From Paenibacillus lacisoli (GTDB lineage Bacteria > Bacillota > Bacilli > Paenibacillales > Paenibacillaceae): DNA of 64,000 nt. Under the pieces are notes generated by a model. The model did not search any database, had not been told where the DNA came from, and was given only the letters and a program-made list of their open reading frames with translations. The DNA lies in the NCBI RefSeq assembly GCF_030580655.1, contig NZ_JAUQTB010000001.1, positions 496,001-560,000 on the forward strand, written 5' to 3'. A program made the translations under genes and the position numbers. Shown one piece after another: positions 8,916 through 17,944 of this stretch (its first letter is position 1; the number at the start of each line of letters is the position of its first letter).

Positions 8916-9923
8916 TTAGTCTACATGACTGACAGACAGGCGGAGAATCGTCTCATGCGGCAAAATAACGCGCGGATTATCGACGTTCTCTTTCTTCATC
9001 AGCTTGGTCAGCAGACGCATCGCAACAGCACCCAAATCATACATAGGCTGCGCAACCGTAGTCAGCTGCGGACGAACCATAGAAGCCATACGGATGTTAT
9101 CCACACTGATGATGGAGAAATCATCCGGCACCTTTAATCCTTCATCCTGAATGCTGTGAATTGCGCCGATCGCCATTTCATCGGTTGCCGCGAAGATGGC
9201 TGTCGGTTTCTTCTTCAGACCAAGGAAGTACTTCATAGCTTCGACGCCGGACTCGTAACGATAGTTTCCAATTCGAACCAGATCTTCCTGATATTCAATA
9301 CCTGCTGCTTCCAGTGCACGCTTGTACCCTTGGAAACGGGCATAACCATTAGCTGGATCCTGAAGCGTGCCGCTGATCATCGCGATTTCTCGGTGTCCAT
9401 GTCGGATCAATGTATTCACGGCATCAAACGCCGCAGCTTCATGATCGATGTCAACTGAAGGATAGGTGCCGTTCTCGTCACTTGTTGCGCACAGCACGAT
9501 TGGCACTGCCGATGTCTGGAACGCTTGAATGTGCTCGTCCGTTACCGTACCGCCCATGAACAACAGCCCGTCCACCTGCTTCTCCAGCAGCGTGTTAATA
9601 ACGCGAATTTCCTTTTCCTTACGCTTGTCCGCATTACACAAAATGATATTGTAGTGGTACATGTTCGCAATATCTTCAATTCCCCGTGCAATTTCGGCAA
9701 AAATCGAGTTAGATATATCCGGAATCACAACGCCGACAGTTGTCGTCTTCTTGCTTGCCAGGCCTCTGGCAACCGCATTCGGACGATATCCCAAGCGTTC
9801 GATTGCTTCATATACTTTTTTGCGGGTCTGCGGCTTCACATTCGGATTGTTGTTCACGACCCGTGAAACCGTGGCCATGGAAACGCCTGCTTCTCTAGCC
9901 ACATCGTAAATAGTTACCGTCAC
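8916..9923 (-). CDS. ccpA: Catabolite control protein A (LacI family)
   Basis: The global carbon catabolite regulator of Firmicutes; with HPr-Ser-P it binds cre sites. The N-terminal helix-turn-helix [20 protein letters not shown] and hinge helix [13 protein letters not shown] are nearly those of Bacillus CcpA, followed by the periplasmic-binding-like effector domain. The GTG start at 9923 (GTG ACG GTA, nine bases after GGAG) gives 335 residues, close to the 334 of B. subtilis. An in-frame ATG five codons earlier lacks a ribosome binding site. Its likely targets in this window include the acsA/acuA intergenic site. ytxJ lies directly upstream, a neighbour it also has in Bacillus. Confidence 0.96.
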   Translation of the reverse strand: MTVTIYDVAREAGVSMATVSRVVNNNPNVKPQTRKKVYEAIERLGYRPNAVARGLASKKTTTVGVVIPDISNSIFAEIARGIEDIANMYHYNIILCNADKRKEKEIRVINTLLEKQVDGLLFMGGTVTDEHIQAFQTSAVPIVLCATSDENGTYPSVDIDHEAAAFDAVNTLIRHGHREIAMISGTLQDPANGYARFQGYKRALEAAGIEYQEDLVRIGNYRYESGVEAMKYFLGLKKKPTAIFAATDEMAIGAIHSIQDEGLKVPDDFSIISVDNIRMASMVRPQLTTVAQPMYDLGAVAMRLLTKLMKKENVDNPRVILPHETILRLSVSHVD

Positions 9924-10027
9924 GTTCCTTCTCTCCATTGCCAGTAAATTTTATAACCAAGCCTCGAACTATCAATTAGAATTATGATACGACAAAATGT
10001 TCCTTTATGCAATGATAGTTGCGGTTC

Positions 10028-10369
10028 TCAGACTAATGCCTCTTTCAAAGACTGGGTAGTAATATTGGAATGAGAAGTGTGCCATACCGGGGCTCCGTCC
10101 TTCACAAGAATGGCCTGTGGCGATTCGTGGCGGATGCCGAGCAGCTCAGCTGCCTCGTTCGAAACCGGGCGGTCCTCAACGACATAGATCAGACCGTATT
10201 CCACTTCCTCATTAGGCGTACCTTCCAGATAAGACTGGAACTCGCGAAAAGCTCCGGCGCTGATCGGGCAGCGTGTACTATGTTTAAACAATAGCAAAGG
10301 TTTATTTGTTGACGCTTCCAGAGCGGATTGCAGCTGTCCGATAGTAGTCATTCTAATCATCGTCGCCAT
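10028..10369 (-). CDS. ytxJ: Monothiol bacilliredoxin BrxC/YtxJ family protein
   Basis: A small thioredoxin-fold protein of 113 residues. The active site appears as STRCPISAGAF near residue 32, a single-Cys motif, which fits the YtxJ (BrxC) monothiol bacilliredoxin family that removes bacillithiol from oxidised protein thiols. The cis-Pro region is ESPQAILVKDG. I start at the ATG at 10369 (MATMIRMT), which follows GGGG by about 11 bases. The frame is open 26 codons further upstream, but that extension looks like membrane text and is not conserved-looking. It neighbours ccpA, as in Bacillus. Confidence 0.85.
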   Translation of the reverse strand: MATMIRMTTIGQLQSALEASTNKPLLLFKHSTRCPISAGAFREFQSYLEGTPNEEVEYGLIYVVEDRPVSNEAAELLGIRHESPQAILVKDGAPVWHTSHSNITTQSLKEALV

Positions 10370-10521
10370 TAGATATACATCCCCTTTTTGTAAGAGTCCT
10401 ATCTCATATCCTAACAAAAAGCGCATGAAAAATCCAACGAACGGCATGAAAACCTTTCATTTTCATTCTCGATCAGTCAAAAATAAGCCTCTCCCATTCC
10501 CAAAATCGATTATGATATCCG

Positions 10522-10962
10522 TCAGGAAGAGGCGGACAGAATCGGATAGGAAGATAATGTGGACAGCTGGCTGAGCCGTCTCTCGATATCTTGGGTCCAA
10601 TCCTGATCTCCTGACGATTGTGCATAACGATAGACATCCAGCAGCGTATTAATCCGTTCGTTAACAGCCTTCATCAGCTGACGGGCGGTTGACGGTGTGA
10701 GCTGAACTCCATACAGCTTGCTGGTGAGAATGAGGCTTGACAGCTCATTCCTGTCGGCAAAGGAGATCCGGATGGTTTCCGGCTCAGAGCCGAGCTCGGC
10801 CAGATACTGCTTTAATTCTTCTTTGACACAAGGGAGTAATTCATAATAAGAGCATTCTTCACAGCTCATAACCGGAACCTGGGTGATCGACACCTTTCCG
10901 GCAAAAATAACAGTTCGTAGTTCTAACTGGATGGTATGACCGCATTGGCAATATTCCTGCAT
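10522..10962 (-). CDS. Conserved hypothetical protein with N-terminal zinc-ribbon-like cysteines
   Basis: 146 residues from the ATG at 10962, six bases after GAGG; upstream in-frame ATGs lack such a site. The first 45 residues carry two cysteine groups, CQCGH and CEECSYYELLPC, spaced like a YgiT-type zinc ribbon. The rest is helical and ends in a segment rich in Gln and Ser. No catalytic motif was recognised. It is monocistronic between ytxJ and the PTS operon. Confidence 0.65.
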   Translation of the reverse strand: MQEYCQCGHTIQLELRTVIFAGKVSITQVPVMSCEECSYYELLPCVKEELKQYLAELGSEPETIRISFADRNELSSLILTSKLYGVQLTPSTARQLMKAVNERINTLLDVYRYAQSSGDQDWTQDIERRLSQLSTLSSYPILSASS

Positions 10963-11135
10963 GTGACACCTCTTCATAGCAACTAATATGGACGCTTTCT
11001 GTCCTGTCCAACTCATTTATCTATATTGTATTATACAAGCTACTTCGACCAAGAGGTGTCAATTCCTTTTCTTTTTGCGATGTACTTATTACCAGCCGAG
11101 TTAATATTACAAGCCTGTAAGTAAACCCTTCCAGC

Positions 11136-11168
11136 ACCAAAACAGCCGATTCCCGAGGAACCGGCTGT
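11136..11168 (-). terminator. Terminator of the PTS operon
   Basis: An ACAGCCG / CGGCTGT stem is followed by TTTTGGTG in the minus direction, about 65 bases beyond the Enzyme I stop. Confidence 0.7.
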
Positions 11169-11235
11169 CTTATGGGTGTCATATAAAGGGGGCTTCCGGC
11201 AATCAGGATTCAGCAGAATGCGTCCGCCCGAGGCT

Positions 11236-12984
11236 CTATTTGCCTCCACAGCTGCCTGTCTTCAGCGTAGACGAAGCAAAATCTGTCAGGGCTTGTTCTA
11301 TCGCTGAGCTGCTGCTCATTCCCATACAATCGCGCGCCTTCCGTCGCGCTTCATCCGCATGGGTATTCAGAACCCGATGCTTGACCCGGAGCAGGGACTG
11401 AGGGGACATGCTCAAATTCTGAACCCCCAGTTCCAGCCAGAGCGGGACCGACCGCTCATCACCGGCCATCTCCCCGCATACGCTGACACTGATTCCTGCG
11501 CGGGAAGCAGCATCTACAGTCATGCGCAGCAGGCGCAGAACAGCCGGATGGAAAGGCTGATACATATGGGCAATCTGCTCGTTCATCCGGTCCACTGCCA
11601 GGACGTACTGTACCAGGTCATTGGTTCCGATACTGAAAAAATCAACCTCCTGCGCGAGCAGGTCCGAAATCATTGCAGCAGCGGGTACTTCAACCATGAT
11701 GCCGACCTGAATATCAGGGTCATACGCCAGCCCACGCAGGTCCAGCTCCTTACGAGCTTCCGCAAGCAGCTTGTTGGCTTCCCTGACTTCATCGACGGAT
11801 GAGATCATTGGATACATGATTTTGACATTGCCCCCGGCACTGGCACGAAGGATCGCCCGCAGTTGGGTCTTGAACAGCTCCTCGCGGTCCAGACAGATGC
11901 GGATAGCACGGTAGCCAAGAAAAGGGTTATCTTCCTCGGGAAGCTCGAAATAATCCAGCTCCTTGTCCCCGCCGATATCCAGTGTCCGAATGACAACCGA
12001 ATGCCCCTGCGTCTTCTCCGCTACCTTCCGGTACATTTCGTACTGTTCCTCTTCATCAGGGAAGGTGTCCCTGTCCATATACAGGAATTCGGTACGGAAC
12101 AAGCCTACACCTTGCGCCCCGTGACGCAGTGCCATATCGAGCTCCTTCAGGGAACTGATATTGGAGGACAGCTGCAATGTCACCCCGTCCTTCGTGATGG
12201 CGTCCACCGATGCCAGCAGCTGCAGCTGTTCCTTGCGCAGCTGCTGCTCGGCGCGCAGCAGTGTATATTGTTCAATAATCTTCCGGTCAGGATGGATATA
12301 GACCAGCCCTTGGTCGCCATCAACGACCATGAGATCGCCGGTCTGTACTGGCAGGCTGACCTGCGTCTCCAGTCCCGAGACGAGCGGAATCCCCAAAGCG
12401 CGGGCCATGATGGCAGAATGTGAGGTTTTTCCGCCATTCATCGTAACGATACCCAGCACGTGGTTCGGATTAAGGTGAACCAGCTGGGACGGAGACAACT
12501 CCTTGGCCACCAGGATATAAGGCTTGTTGTCCTTCGGCAAGGTGATCTCCGGCGCACCCAGCAGATGCTTGAGCAGCCTGTTCCCTACATCCTTGATATC
12601 AATGGCACGCTCTTTCATATATTCATCATCAAGAAGATCAAACATGGTTACAAAATGGTCAATGGCTTCCTTGACGGCGACTTCAGCCGCCTTGTACTGC
12701 CGCTCGATGATCCCTTGAATCTCATTCATAAATACCGGGTCTTCAAGAATCGCCAGGTGCGCATCAAAGATGCTCGATTCTTCAGGCCCGACCATTTCCT
12801 TGAATTCATTCTTGATATATTCGATTTCGTTTTTGGAGGTTCGAATTCCTTCATACAGCCGTTCGAACTCCTTGGCCAAATCCACTGCGTCCATTTTCTG
12901 ATCCGGCATTTCCCATTCCCAGCCGGGAAGAACAAATGCACTCCCGATCGCAACGCCCGCAGCACTGCCGATGCCTTGTATCAT
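11236..12984 (-). CDS. ptsP: Phosphoenolpyruvate--protein phosphotransferase (PTS Enzyme I)
   Basis: Enzyme I takes the phosphate from PEP and passes it to HPr, the first step of the sugar PTS. At 582 residues it is of usual length. The phosphohistidine motif GGKTSHSAIMARALGIP is at about residue 190, the PEP-binding signature GLFRTEFLYMDRDTFPDEEEQ follows, and the C-terminal VCGEMAGDERSVPLWLELG carries the catalytic Cys. It overlaps the upstream EIICBA gene by an ATGA, so the two are translationally coupled. No HPr gene (ptsH) lies in this operon. It could be the sole Enzyme I or a second copy dedicated to the linked transporter; the window cannot decide. Confidence 0.93.
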   Translation of the reverse strand: MIQGIGSAAGVAIGSAFVLPGWEWEMPDQKMDAVDLAKEFERLYEGIRTSKNEIEYIKNEFKEMVGPEESSIFDAHLAILEDPVFMNEIQGIIERQYKAAEVAVKEAIDHFVTMFDLLDDEYMKERAIDIKDVGNRLLKHLLGAPEITLPKDNKPYILVAKELSPSQLVHLNPNHVLGIVTMNGGKTSHSAIMARALGIPLVSGLETQVSLPVQTGDLMVVDGDQGLVYIHPDRKIIEQYTLLRAEQQLRKEQLQLLASVDAITKDGVTLQLSSNISSLKELDMALRHGAQGVGLFRTEFLYMDRDTFPDEEEQYEMYRKVAEKTQGHSVVIRTLDIGGDKELDYFELPEEDNPFLGYRAIRICLDREELFKTQLRAILRASAGGNVKIMYPMISSVDEVREANKLLAEARKELDLRGLAYDPDIQVGIMVEVPAAAMISDLLAQEVDFFSIGTNDLVQYVLAVDRMNEQIAHMYQPFHPAVLRLLRMTVDAASRAGISVSVCGEMAGDERSVPLWLELGVQNLSMSPQSLLRVKHRVLNTHADEARRKARDCMGMSSSSAIEQALTDFASSTLKTGSCGGK

Positions 12985-14864
12985 GATTCTACCCCTCCAA
13001 CATTTCTGTCATGCAGCACGACTGACATGACCGAAGCCTGGCCTTTTTTGACTGACTTAAACGGAGCAAAGCTCCAGGATTTAACGAGCTCCGGATTTGT
13101 AATAACCATCGGCGTAGCCAGAGATGCAGCTCCGCTCTTAAGTATATTCATATCAAAAGAAATCAGCAGCTGTCCCTGTTCCACCGTGTCCCCCGCCTGA
13201 ACGTGAGCCTGGAAGCAGCCTTTGAGCTGCGAAGTATCGATCCCGATATGAATGAGCACTTCCAGCCCTTCCCGGGTCGAGATTCCAATCGCGTGCATGG
13301 TTGGATACAGATGCATAACTGTTCCGAACACCGGTGATACCAATTCACCACGCTCCGGTACAAAGGCGACACCGTCACCCACCAGTTTGGCCGCAAAAAT
13401 CTGATCAGGCACTTCTTCAATCGGCATCATTACGCCCTGCACAGGAGCACAGAACAGTACCTGCTGAAGGTCCCTTTCCATCAGTTTTGCTATCTCTTCA
13501 CGTATCAATTCGGAATAGGTGCCGAAAACAACCTGCACGTTGCCGCCTCCCAGCTTGATTAATCCAGCCGACCCAAGTGCTTTCATGGCGTTGGAGTCAA
13601 TCAGCCTGTCGTTATGAACGGTCAGCCTCAGCCTCGTAATGCAGGCCTCCACCTGAATCAGATTCTGCTTACCGCCCAGCGCTTCAAGGATAAGGGGTGC
13701 CTGGTAAGGAATATTGCCTACCCAGTCGTCCAGCACCGACCCCTCCTCACGCCCCGGCGTAGGAATGCGGAACCTGCGGATTGCCCAGCGAAACAGTACG
13801 TAATAGACAACACCGTAGGCGATGCCGATTGGAATCAGCATCCAGGCATTATGGGACAGGTGAAAGTTCAGCACATAATCTATAGCACCTGCCGAATAGG
13901 AAAAACCGTGGCGGATATCCAGGATATAGGTCAGCCACATGGCGAGACCCGACATCACCGCATGCACAATAAACAGATAGGGTGCAGCAAACAAAAACGC
14001 AAACTCGATCTGTTCAGATACTCCGGTAAAAAAGCATACCAGGGATGCGGTTAGAAACGTTTTGCGCACCTTGGGCTTCAGATCTTCACGGGCTTCATGG
14101 ACAATAGCAAATGCAATGGCCGGAAGCGCAAACATCATGATCGGGAACAACCCGGACATAAAATAACCAGCTGTGGGATCACCTGCAAAAAAGCGCGGCA
14201 GATCCCCCTGTACAATGCTGCCCGAAGGCGTCTCATAGTTGCCCAGCTGGAACCAGAACACGTTATTCAGCAAATGATGAAGCCCGAAAGCGACCAGCAC
14301 ACGATACAGAATTCCGTACAAAAACAGGCCAAAGCCGCCGAGACTGTATTCCCAGCCTGCAATGATATCCAGCAGCTGCTGCAGCAGGGGAGCCACGAAC
14401 AGCATCAGACATGCAAAAATAACCGAAAACAACCCAACAACCAGCAGAACAAACCGTGTCCCGCCAAAAAATTGCAAGATCTCCGGGAGCTTAATAGACT
14501 TGAATCGATTATGTGTTAACCCGGCAATCGCTCCGAGGATCATCCCCACCAGCGTGGCCGGATGGATATTTCCGTTGCCGAAATGAGCCGTAACCTGTTC
14601 ATAAATAACCATACCTGCCAAAGCAGCGAGCCCCGCCTGCCCCGCCTGATTAGACAGGCCCAGCGCAACGCCAACCGCAAACAAATAAGGCAAAAAATAA
14701 AAAATACCTTGACCGGCGACAGTGGCAATACTGCCAACCTCCGGGATTCCCCAGGCTTGCCAAGGTAAACTGCCCACACAGAGCAGAATTGCCGCTGCCG
14801 GCAGCACCATGGTCGGGAGCATGACCGCCCTGCCAAACTGCTGCAAGGATCCGAGCCAGTTCAT
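12981..14864 (-). CDS. nagE: PTS transporter EIICBA, probably N-acetylglucosamine-specific
   Basis: A fused transporter of 627 residues in the order IIC-IIB-IIA. The IIC part (residues 1-370) has about ten membrane segments. The signature LHHLLNNVFWFQLGNYE resembles NagE rather than glucose PtsG. IIB carries the phosphorylated Cys in EACITRLRLTV. IIA carries the two histidines in PTMHAIGISTREGLEVLIHIG. The substrate is therefore likely GlcNAc, with glucose an alternative. The ATG at 14864 is six bases after GAGG. It is co-transcribed with Enzyme I downstream. Confidence 0.88.
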   Translation of the reverse strand: MNWLGSLQQFGRAVMLPTMVLPAAAILLCVGSLPWQAWGIPEVGSIATVAGQGIFYFLPYLFAVGVALGLSNQAGQAGLAALAGMVIYEQVTAHFGNGNIHPATLVGMILGAIAGLTHNRFKSIKLPEILQFFGGTRFVLLVVGLFSVIFACLMLFVAPLLQQLLDIIAGWEYSLGGFGLFLYGILYRVLVAFGLHHLLNNVFWFQLGNYETPSGSIVQGDLPRFFAGDPTAGYFMSGLFPIMMFALPAIAFAIVHEAREDLKPKVRKTFLTASLVCFFTGVSEQIEFAFLFAAPYLFIVHAVMSGLAMWLTYILDIRHGFSYSAGAIDYVLNFHLSHNAWMLIPIGIAYGVVYYVLFRWAIRRFRIPTPGREEGSVLDDWVGNIPYQAPLILEALGGKQNLIQVEACITRLRLTVHNDRLIDSNAMKALGSAGLIKLGGGNVQVVFGTYSELIREEIAKLMERDLQQVLFCAPVQGVMMPIEEVPDQIFAAKLVGDGVAFVPERGELVSPVFGTVMHLYPTMHAIGISTREGLEVLIHIGIDTSQLKGCFQAHVQAGDTVEQGQLLISFDMNILKSGAASLATPMVITNPELVKSWSFAPFKSVKKGQASVMSVVLHDRNVGGVES

Positions 14865-14940
14865 GGCCATCCTCTCCTTTCTAAGATGATGGTAAGCGGA
14901 TAACCTGGTTTTGTCAAAGCCAACCGTACCGATGCATGAT

Positions 14941-14974
14941 AAAAAACACAATCCCGGTTCATACCGGGATTGTG
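14941..14974 (-). terminator. Terminator of the CoA-binding protein gene
   Basis: A CACAATCCCGGT / ACCGGGATTGTG stem with a four-base loop is followed by six T residues in the minus direction. Confidence 0.9.
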
Positions 14975-15009
14975 CAGACTTAAATATTGCTTATGATAAC
15001 CGCAGCAGC

Positions 15010-15444
15010 CTATCTGCGGACCGGTTGGGTGATGGCCTCTTCAACCTTGATACAGCGATCCATGATCACCTGAAGTCCGCGCCCGCCCGCAATGCCGGCA
15101 GCCTCTTCGCTAATGATGCCCTGCTGCAGCCACAGCACCCGCGCACCGGCCTCTACCGCTTCCTTTGCCACGTCCGCACAGTATTCGCTGCGTCTGAACA
15201 CATTGACAATATCAATGGGCTCTGGTACTTCTGCAAGACTGGCATAGCAGGTCTCACCAAGAATGGTGGAGCCTGCTGCAGCCGGATTTACCGGAATGAT
15301 ACGGTAGCCCCGGCTCTGCATCGCGCCTGCAACCATGTAGGACGTACGGTCTGTTTTGTCCGACAGACCGACTACTGCGATATTCCCTGCTTGCTCCAGA
15401 ATGTTCTTGATCTCTTCACGTGAAGGGTTCTCAAACGCCATCAT
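15010..15444 (-). CDS. CoA-binding domain protein (YccU/YneT family)
   Basis: 144 residues forming a single Rossmann-type CoA-binding domain: IAVVGLSDKTDRTSY, then GYRIIPVNP and VLWLQQGI. The family is widespread and of unknown exact function; it resembles the N-terminal domain of succinyl-CoA synthetase alpha. GAGGAG lies five bases from the first of two ATG codons. It is separated from the EPSP synthase gene upstream by 60 bases and could share its transcript. Confidence 0.85.
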   Translation of the reverse strand: MMAFENPSREEIKNILEQAGNIAVVGLSDKTDRTSYMVAGAMQSRGYRIIPVNPAAAGSTILGETCYASLAEVPEPIDIVNVFRRSEYCADVAKEAVEAGARVLWLQQGIISEEAAGIAGGRGLQVIMDRCIKVEEAITQPVRR

Positions 15445-15504
15445 TATTGCTCCTCTCTACATTTCAAGTCGTGATTGAAAGTTATCCTGCATACAAGGTA
15501 ATCC

Positions 15505-16800
15505 CTAGGACTCTTTCCATTCAACCGAAGCACCCAGCGCCCTCAGGTGGTCAAAATACTGCGGGTACGATTTGGCCACATGATGGGCATCCCGAATAAC
15601 CAGCGGCTTGTGTGACCGCAGACCGACTACCGTTAGGGCCATGATAACACGGTGATCGTAATGGGCATTGATTTCGACCCCGCCCTCGACGCCTTCCGGC
15701 TGCCCGTGAACGATAATTTCAGCCTGACGCTCCTCCACCTTGGCACCGGCTTTGGTGAGTTCAGCCAGATAATCGGTAATTCGGTCGCATTCCTTGTATC
15801 TCAGATTCTCTACATTATAGAACCGTGAGGTTCCTTCAGCAAAACACGCAGCAGCAACCATCGCCAGGACCGCATCTGTCGCAGCATCACCGTCGAACTC
15901 GATTGCCTTCAGGCGCCCGTTCCCCTGAACATGTACGGTGTCATTCTCATGCGTCAGCGGCACTTCCATCTGGCGCAGCACATCGACGATGGCCCGCTCC
16001 CCCTGCTTGCTTCGCTCCATCAGACGTTCCACGGTCACATCTGAACGGGTTACAGCCGCCGCGGCCAGTACAGCCGCACTGCCTGGATAATCACCCTGCA
16101 CCGTATAAGTGCGCGGCTGATAAGCCTGCCTGCCCGGAACCTTAAAATGCATATAATCATCGCTGGCATGGATAACAATACCTGCCTGCTCCAGCACCTC
16201 CAGGGTCTGTCCGATAACAACCTTGGACTTCAGATCGTGCAGAACTTCAATCTCGCTGTCCTCCGAAAGGAGCGGTGTGAGGAACAGGAGTGCGCTCAGA
16301 TACTGGGAGCTGACCGATCCAGATACGGTAATTTTGCCGCCTTTGGGCGCGCCGCCGGAGATAGTAATCGGCAGCTTGCCTTCCCGGTGCTCCACCTGAA
16401 CACCCAGCTGCTGCAGCGAGACAATCAGGTCGTCATGAGGACGCTTGCCCAGTGAATCGGGATACGTATTGACAAAAGTTACGTTCTCGCTAAGTGCTGC
16501 AATTCCCATCAAAAAGCGGAGAACCGCCCCGGCATTGCCGACATTCAGTTCCTTCACATTGCGCGGACGACTGCCGAAGCCTGTGATGACGATCTTCTCT
16601 TCGTCTTCTTCCAGACTCGCGCCGAGGTCCTGGATACAGCGGCGCATCGCATCGCTGTCCTCGCTGTGTGCCGGATAATAGATGGTGCTTGTACCTTCGG
16701 CCAGCGCTGCTACCAGGAGGTAGCGGGTCGTATAATTTTTGGATGACAGGGCCCCGATCGTGCCCTGAAGAGTTGGTGTCGGTGTTACGATTACGTCCAT
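15505..16800 (-). CDS. aroA: 3-phosphoshikimate 1-carboxyvinyltransferase (EPSP synthase), divergent type
   Basis: Transfers the enolpyruvyl group of PEP to shikimate-3-phosphate, step six of the shikimate pathway. Domain-wide landmarks are present: GNAGAVLRFLMG, SVSSQYLSALLF, GDYPGSAAVLAAA, LRYKECDRI and YDHRVIMALTVVG. Several usually invariant positions differ. The N-terminal loop reads SSKNYTTR instead of GSKSxxxR, and the PEP/glyphosate loop reads GNAGAVLRF instead of GNAGTAxRP. The ATG at 16800 is seven bases after AGGAG and gives 431 residues. Shikimate kinase lies 0.5 kb away on the same strand. It may be a second EPSP synthase beside one in an aro/trp operon elsewhere; that is inference. 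Confidence 0.85.
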   Translation of the reverse strand: MDVIVTPTPTLQGTIGALSSKNYTTRYLLVAALAEGTSTIYYPAHSEDSDAMRRCIQDLGASLEEDEEKIVITGFGSRPRNVKELNVGNAGAVLRFLMGIAALSENVTFVNTYPDSLGKRPHDDLIVSLQQLGVQVEHREGKLPITISGGAPKGGKITVSGSVSSQYLSALLFLTPLLSEDSEIEVLHDLKSKVVIGQTLEVLEQAGIVIHASDDYMHFKVPGRQAYQPRTYTVQGDYPGSAAVLAAAAVTRSDVTVERLMERSKQGERAIVDVLRQMEVPLTHENDTVHVQGNGRLKAIEFDGDAATDAVLAMVAAACFAEGTSRFYNVENLRYKECDRITDYLAELTKAGAKVEERQAEIIVHGQPEGVEGGVEINAHYDHRVIMALTVVGLRSHKPLVIRDAHHVAKSYPQYFDHLRALGASVEWKES

Positions 16801-16893
16801 GGTCATTCTCCTTCTATATAAGTTGCTGAATTGACAGTCCCAAGGCCCCTTCGCTATCATGAAGGCATGAAACTATTGAAATGAGGGTGCCTA

Positions 16894-17199
16894 ATGAACC
16901 ATTTGGATACAATAGAGCCAAGCGAGCTTCGATCCAGACTGCAGGCAGGCGAGCAGCCGAACATGATCGATGTCCGCGAGGATGAAGAAGTCGCTGAAGG
17001 CATGATCTCAGGGGCCAAGCATATTCCGCTGGGCCAGCTTCCGCAGCATACGGACGAATTGGATCCTGAACAGGAGTGGATCCTCATCTGCCGCAGCGGC
17101 TACCGCAGCGAACGGGCATGTGAATACCTGCAGCAGCTGGGCTTCAGACATGTCGTGAACATGACCGGCGGCATGCTGCAGTGGAACAGTGAATCCTGA
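16894..17199 (+). CDS. Rhodanese-like domain protein
   Basis: A single rhodanese domain of 101 residues: IDVREDEEVAEGMISGAKHIPLG, then the active-site loop with Cys in ICRSGYRSERA, then VVNMTGGMLQW at the C-terminus. Such stand-alone domains carry persulfide sulfur on the Cys in the cytoplasm. The partner cannot be deduced here. It is the only plus-strand gene between acuA and yktB and has its own terminator. Confidence 0.9.
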   Translation: MNHLDTIEPSELRSRLQAGEQPNMIDVREDEEVAEGMISGAKHIPLGQLPQHTDELDPEQEWILICRSGYRSERACEYLQQLGFRHVVNMTGGMLQWNSES

Positions 17200-17221
17200 T
17201 CCTGCCGTTTCTGATTGGAGA

Positions 17222-17246
17222 ACGGGCCTAAGGGCCCGTTTTTTTT
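17222..17246 (+). terminator. Terminator of the rhodanese gene
   Basis: An ACGGGCC / GGCCCGT stem is followed by eight T residues. Confidence 0.9.
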
Positions 17247-17258
17247 GCAGTCAAAAGC

Positions 17259-17810
17259 TTAGACGCGGTAATGTGCTAAAATCATAGAAGCCACTTCGGC
17301 CGCAGACAGATGAGATGTATCCACCTCGACGTGTGCAAACTTGTAGGCATCCCTGCGCTCTTCCATGATCCGACGAACCCGATCTTCCACGCCGCCTGCA
17401 AGCAGCGGCCGATCCGGATTCCCGCTTACCCGTTCAATGATAACCTCCGGTACAGCTGTTAAAGCTACAACCAGTCCGCTTGACAGCATCAGGTCACAAT
17501 TCACAGAACGAAGCACCGATCCGCCTCCGGTGGAGATAACCTGGCCTTTGGCCGAACAGATGGAACGTAGTGCTGCCGCCTCAGCTTCCCGGAAATATTC
17601 CTCTCCATGCTGTGTAAAAATATCCGCAATACTGCGCCCTTCCAGGCGTTCAATTTCCTCATCCATATCAATGAGATGGTACCCCAGCTCCTGGGCCAGA
17701 ATCCGGCTGACGGTTGATTTGCCCGTCCCCATCATTCCTACCAGAATCAAATTGGGTCCGGTATCCTCCTGCAGCAATGCCGACACCCCTTTTGCTAAAC
17801 TTTTTTTCAT
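17259..17810 (-). CDS. aroK: Shikimate kinase
   Basis: Phosphorylates shikimate at the 3-hydroxyl, giving the substrate of EPSP synthase. Walker A is GMMGTGKST, the shikimate-binding acid is in IDMDEEIE, the ISTGGGSV loop follows, and the lid Arg is in RPLL. The start is uncertain. The ATG at 17810 (MKKSLAKG) lacks a good ribosome binding site. A TTG at 17777 lies eight bases after AAGGGG and would give 172 residues, a normal length for the family. A TATGAT box directly before the ATG would also favour the TTG if used. Confidence 0.9.
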   Translation of the reverse strand: MKKSLAKGVSALLQEDTGPNLILVGMMGTGKSTVSRILAQELGYHLIDMDEEIERLEGRSIADIFTQHGEEYFREAEAAALRSICSAKGQVISTGGGSVLRSVNCDLMLSSGLVVALTAVPEVIIERVSGNPDRPLLAGGVEDRVRRIMEERRDAYKFAHVEVDTSHLSAAEVASMILAHYRV

Positions 17811-17873
17811 ATCATACCACAGGGTTTGACATTTTGTATAATAGAGCATTTGTCCGATCTGCTGACATAAGAA

Positions 17874-17914
17874 AGCCCGCAGGAACCAGAAATCATCTTT
17901 CCAGTCCCTGCGGG
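17874..17914 (-). terminator. Terminator of gndA
   Basis: A CCCGCAGG / CCTGCGGG stem with a long loop, ending in CTTTCTT in the minus direction. The T tract is weak. Confidence 0.6.
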
Positions 17915-17944
17915 TTATGTTATCTATAATCTATTAAGATGAGA

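Noticed and set aside
11040-11249. Open frame of 69 codons on the minus strand downstream of Enzyme I
   Set aside because: It spans the operon terminator, overlaps the Enzyme I end, has no ribosome binding site and its product looks like translated noise.
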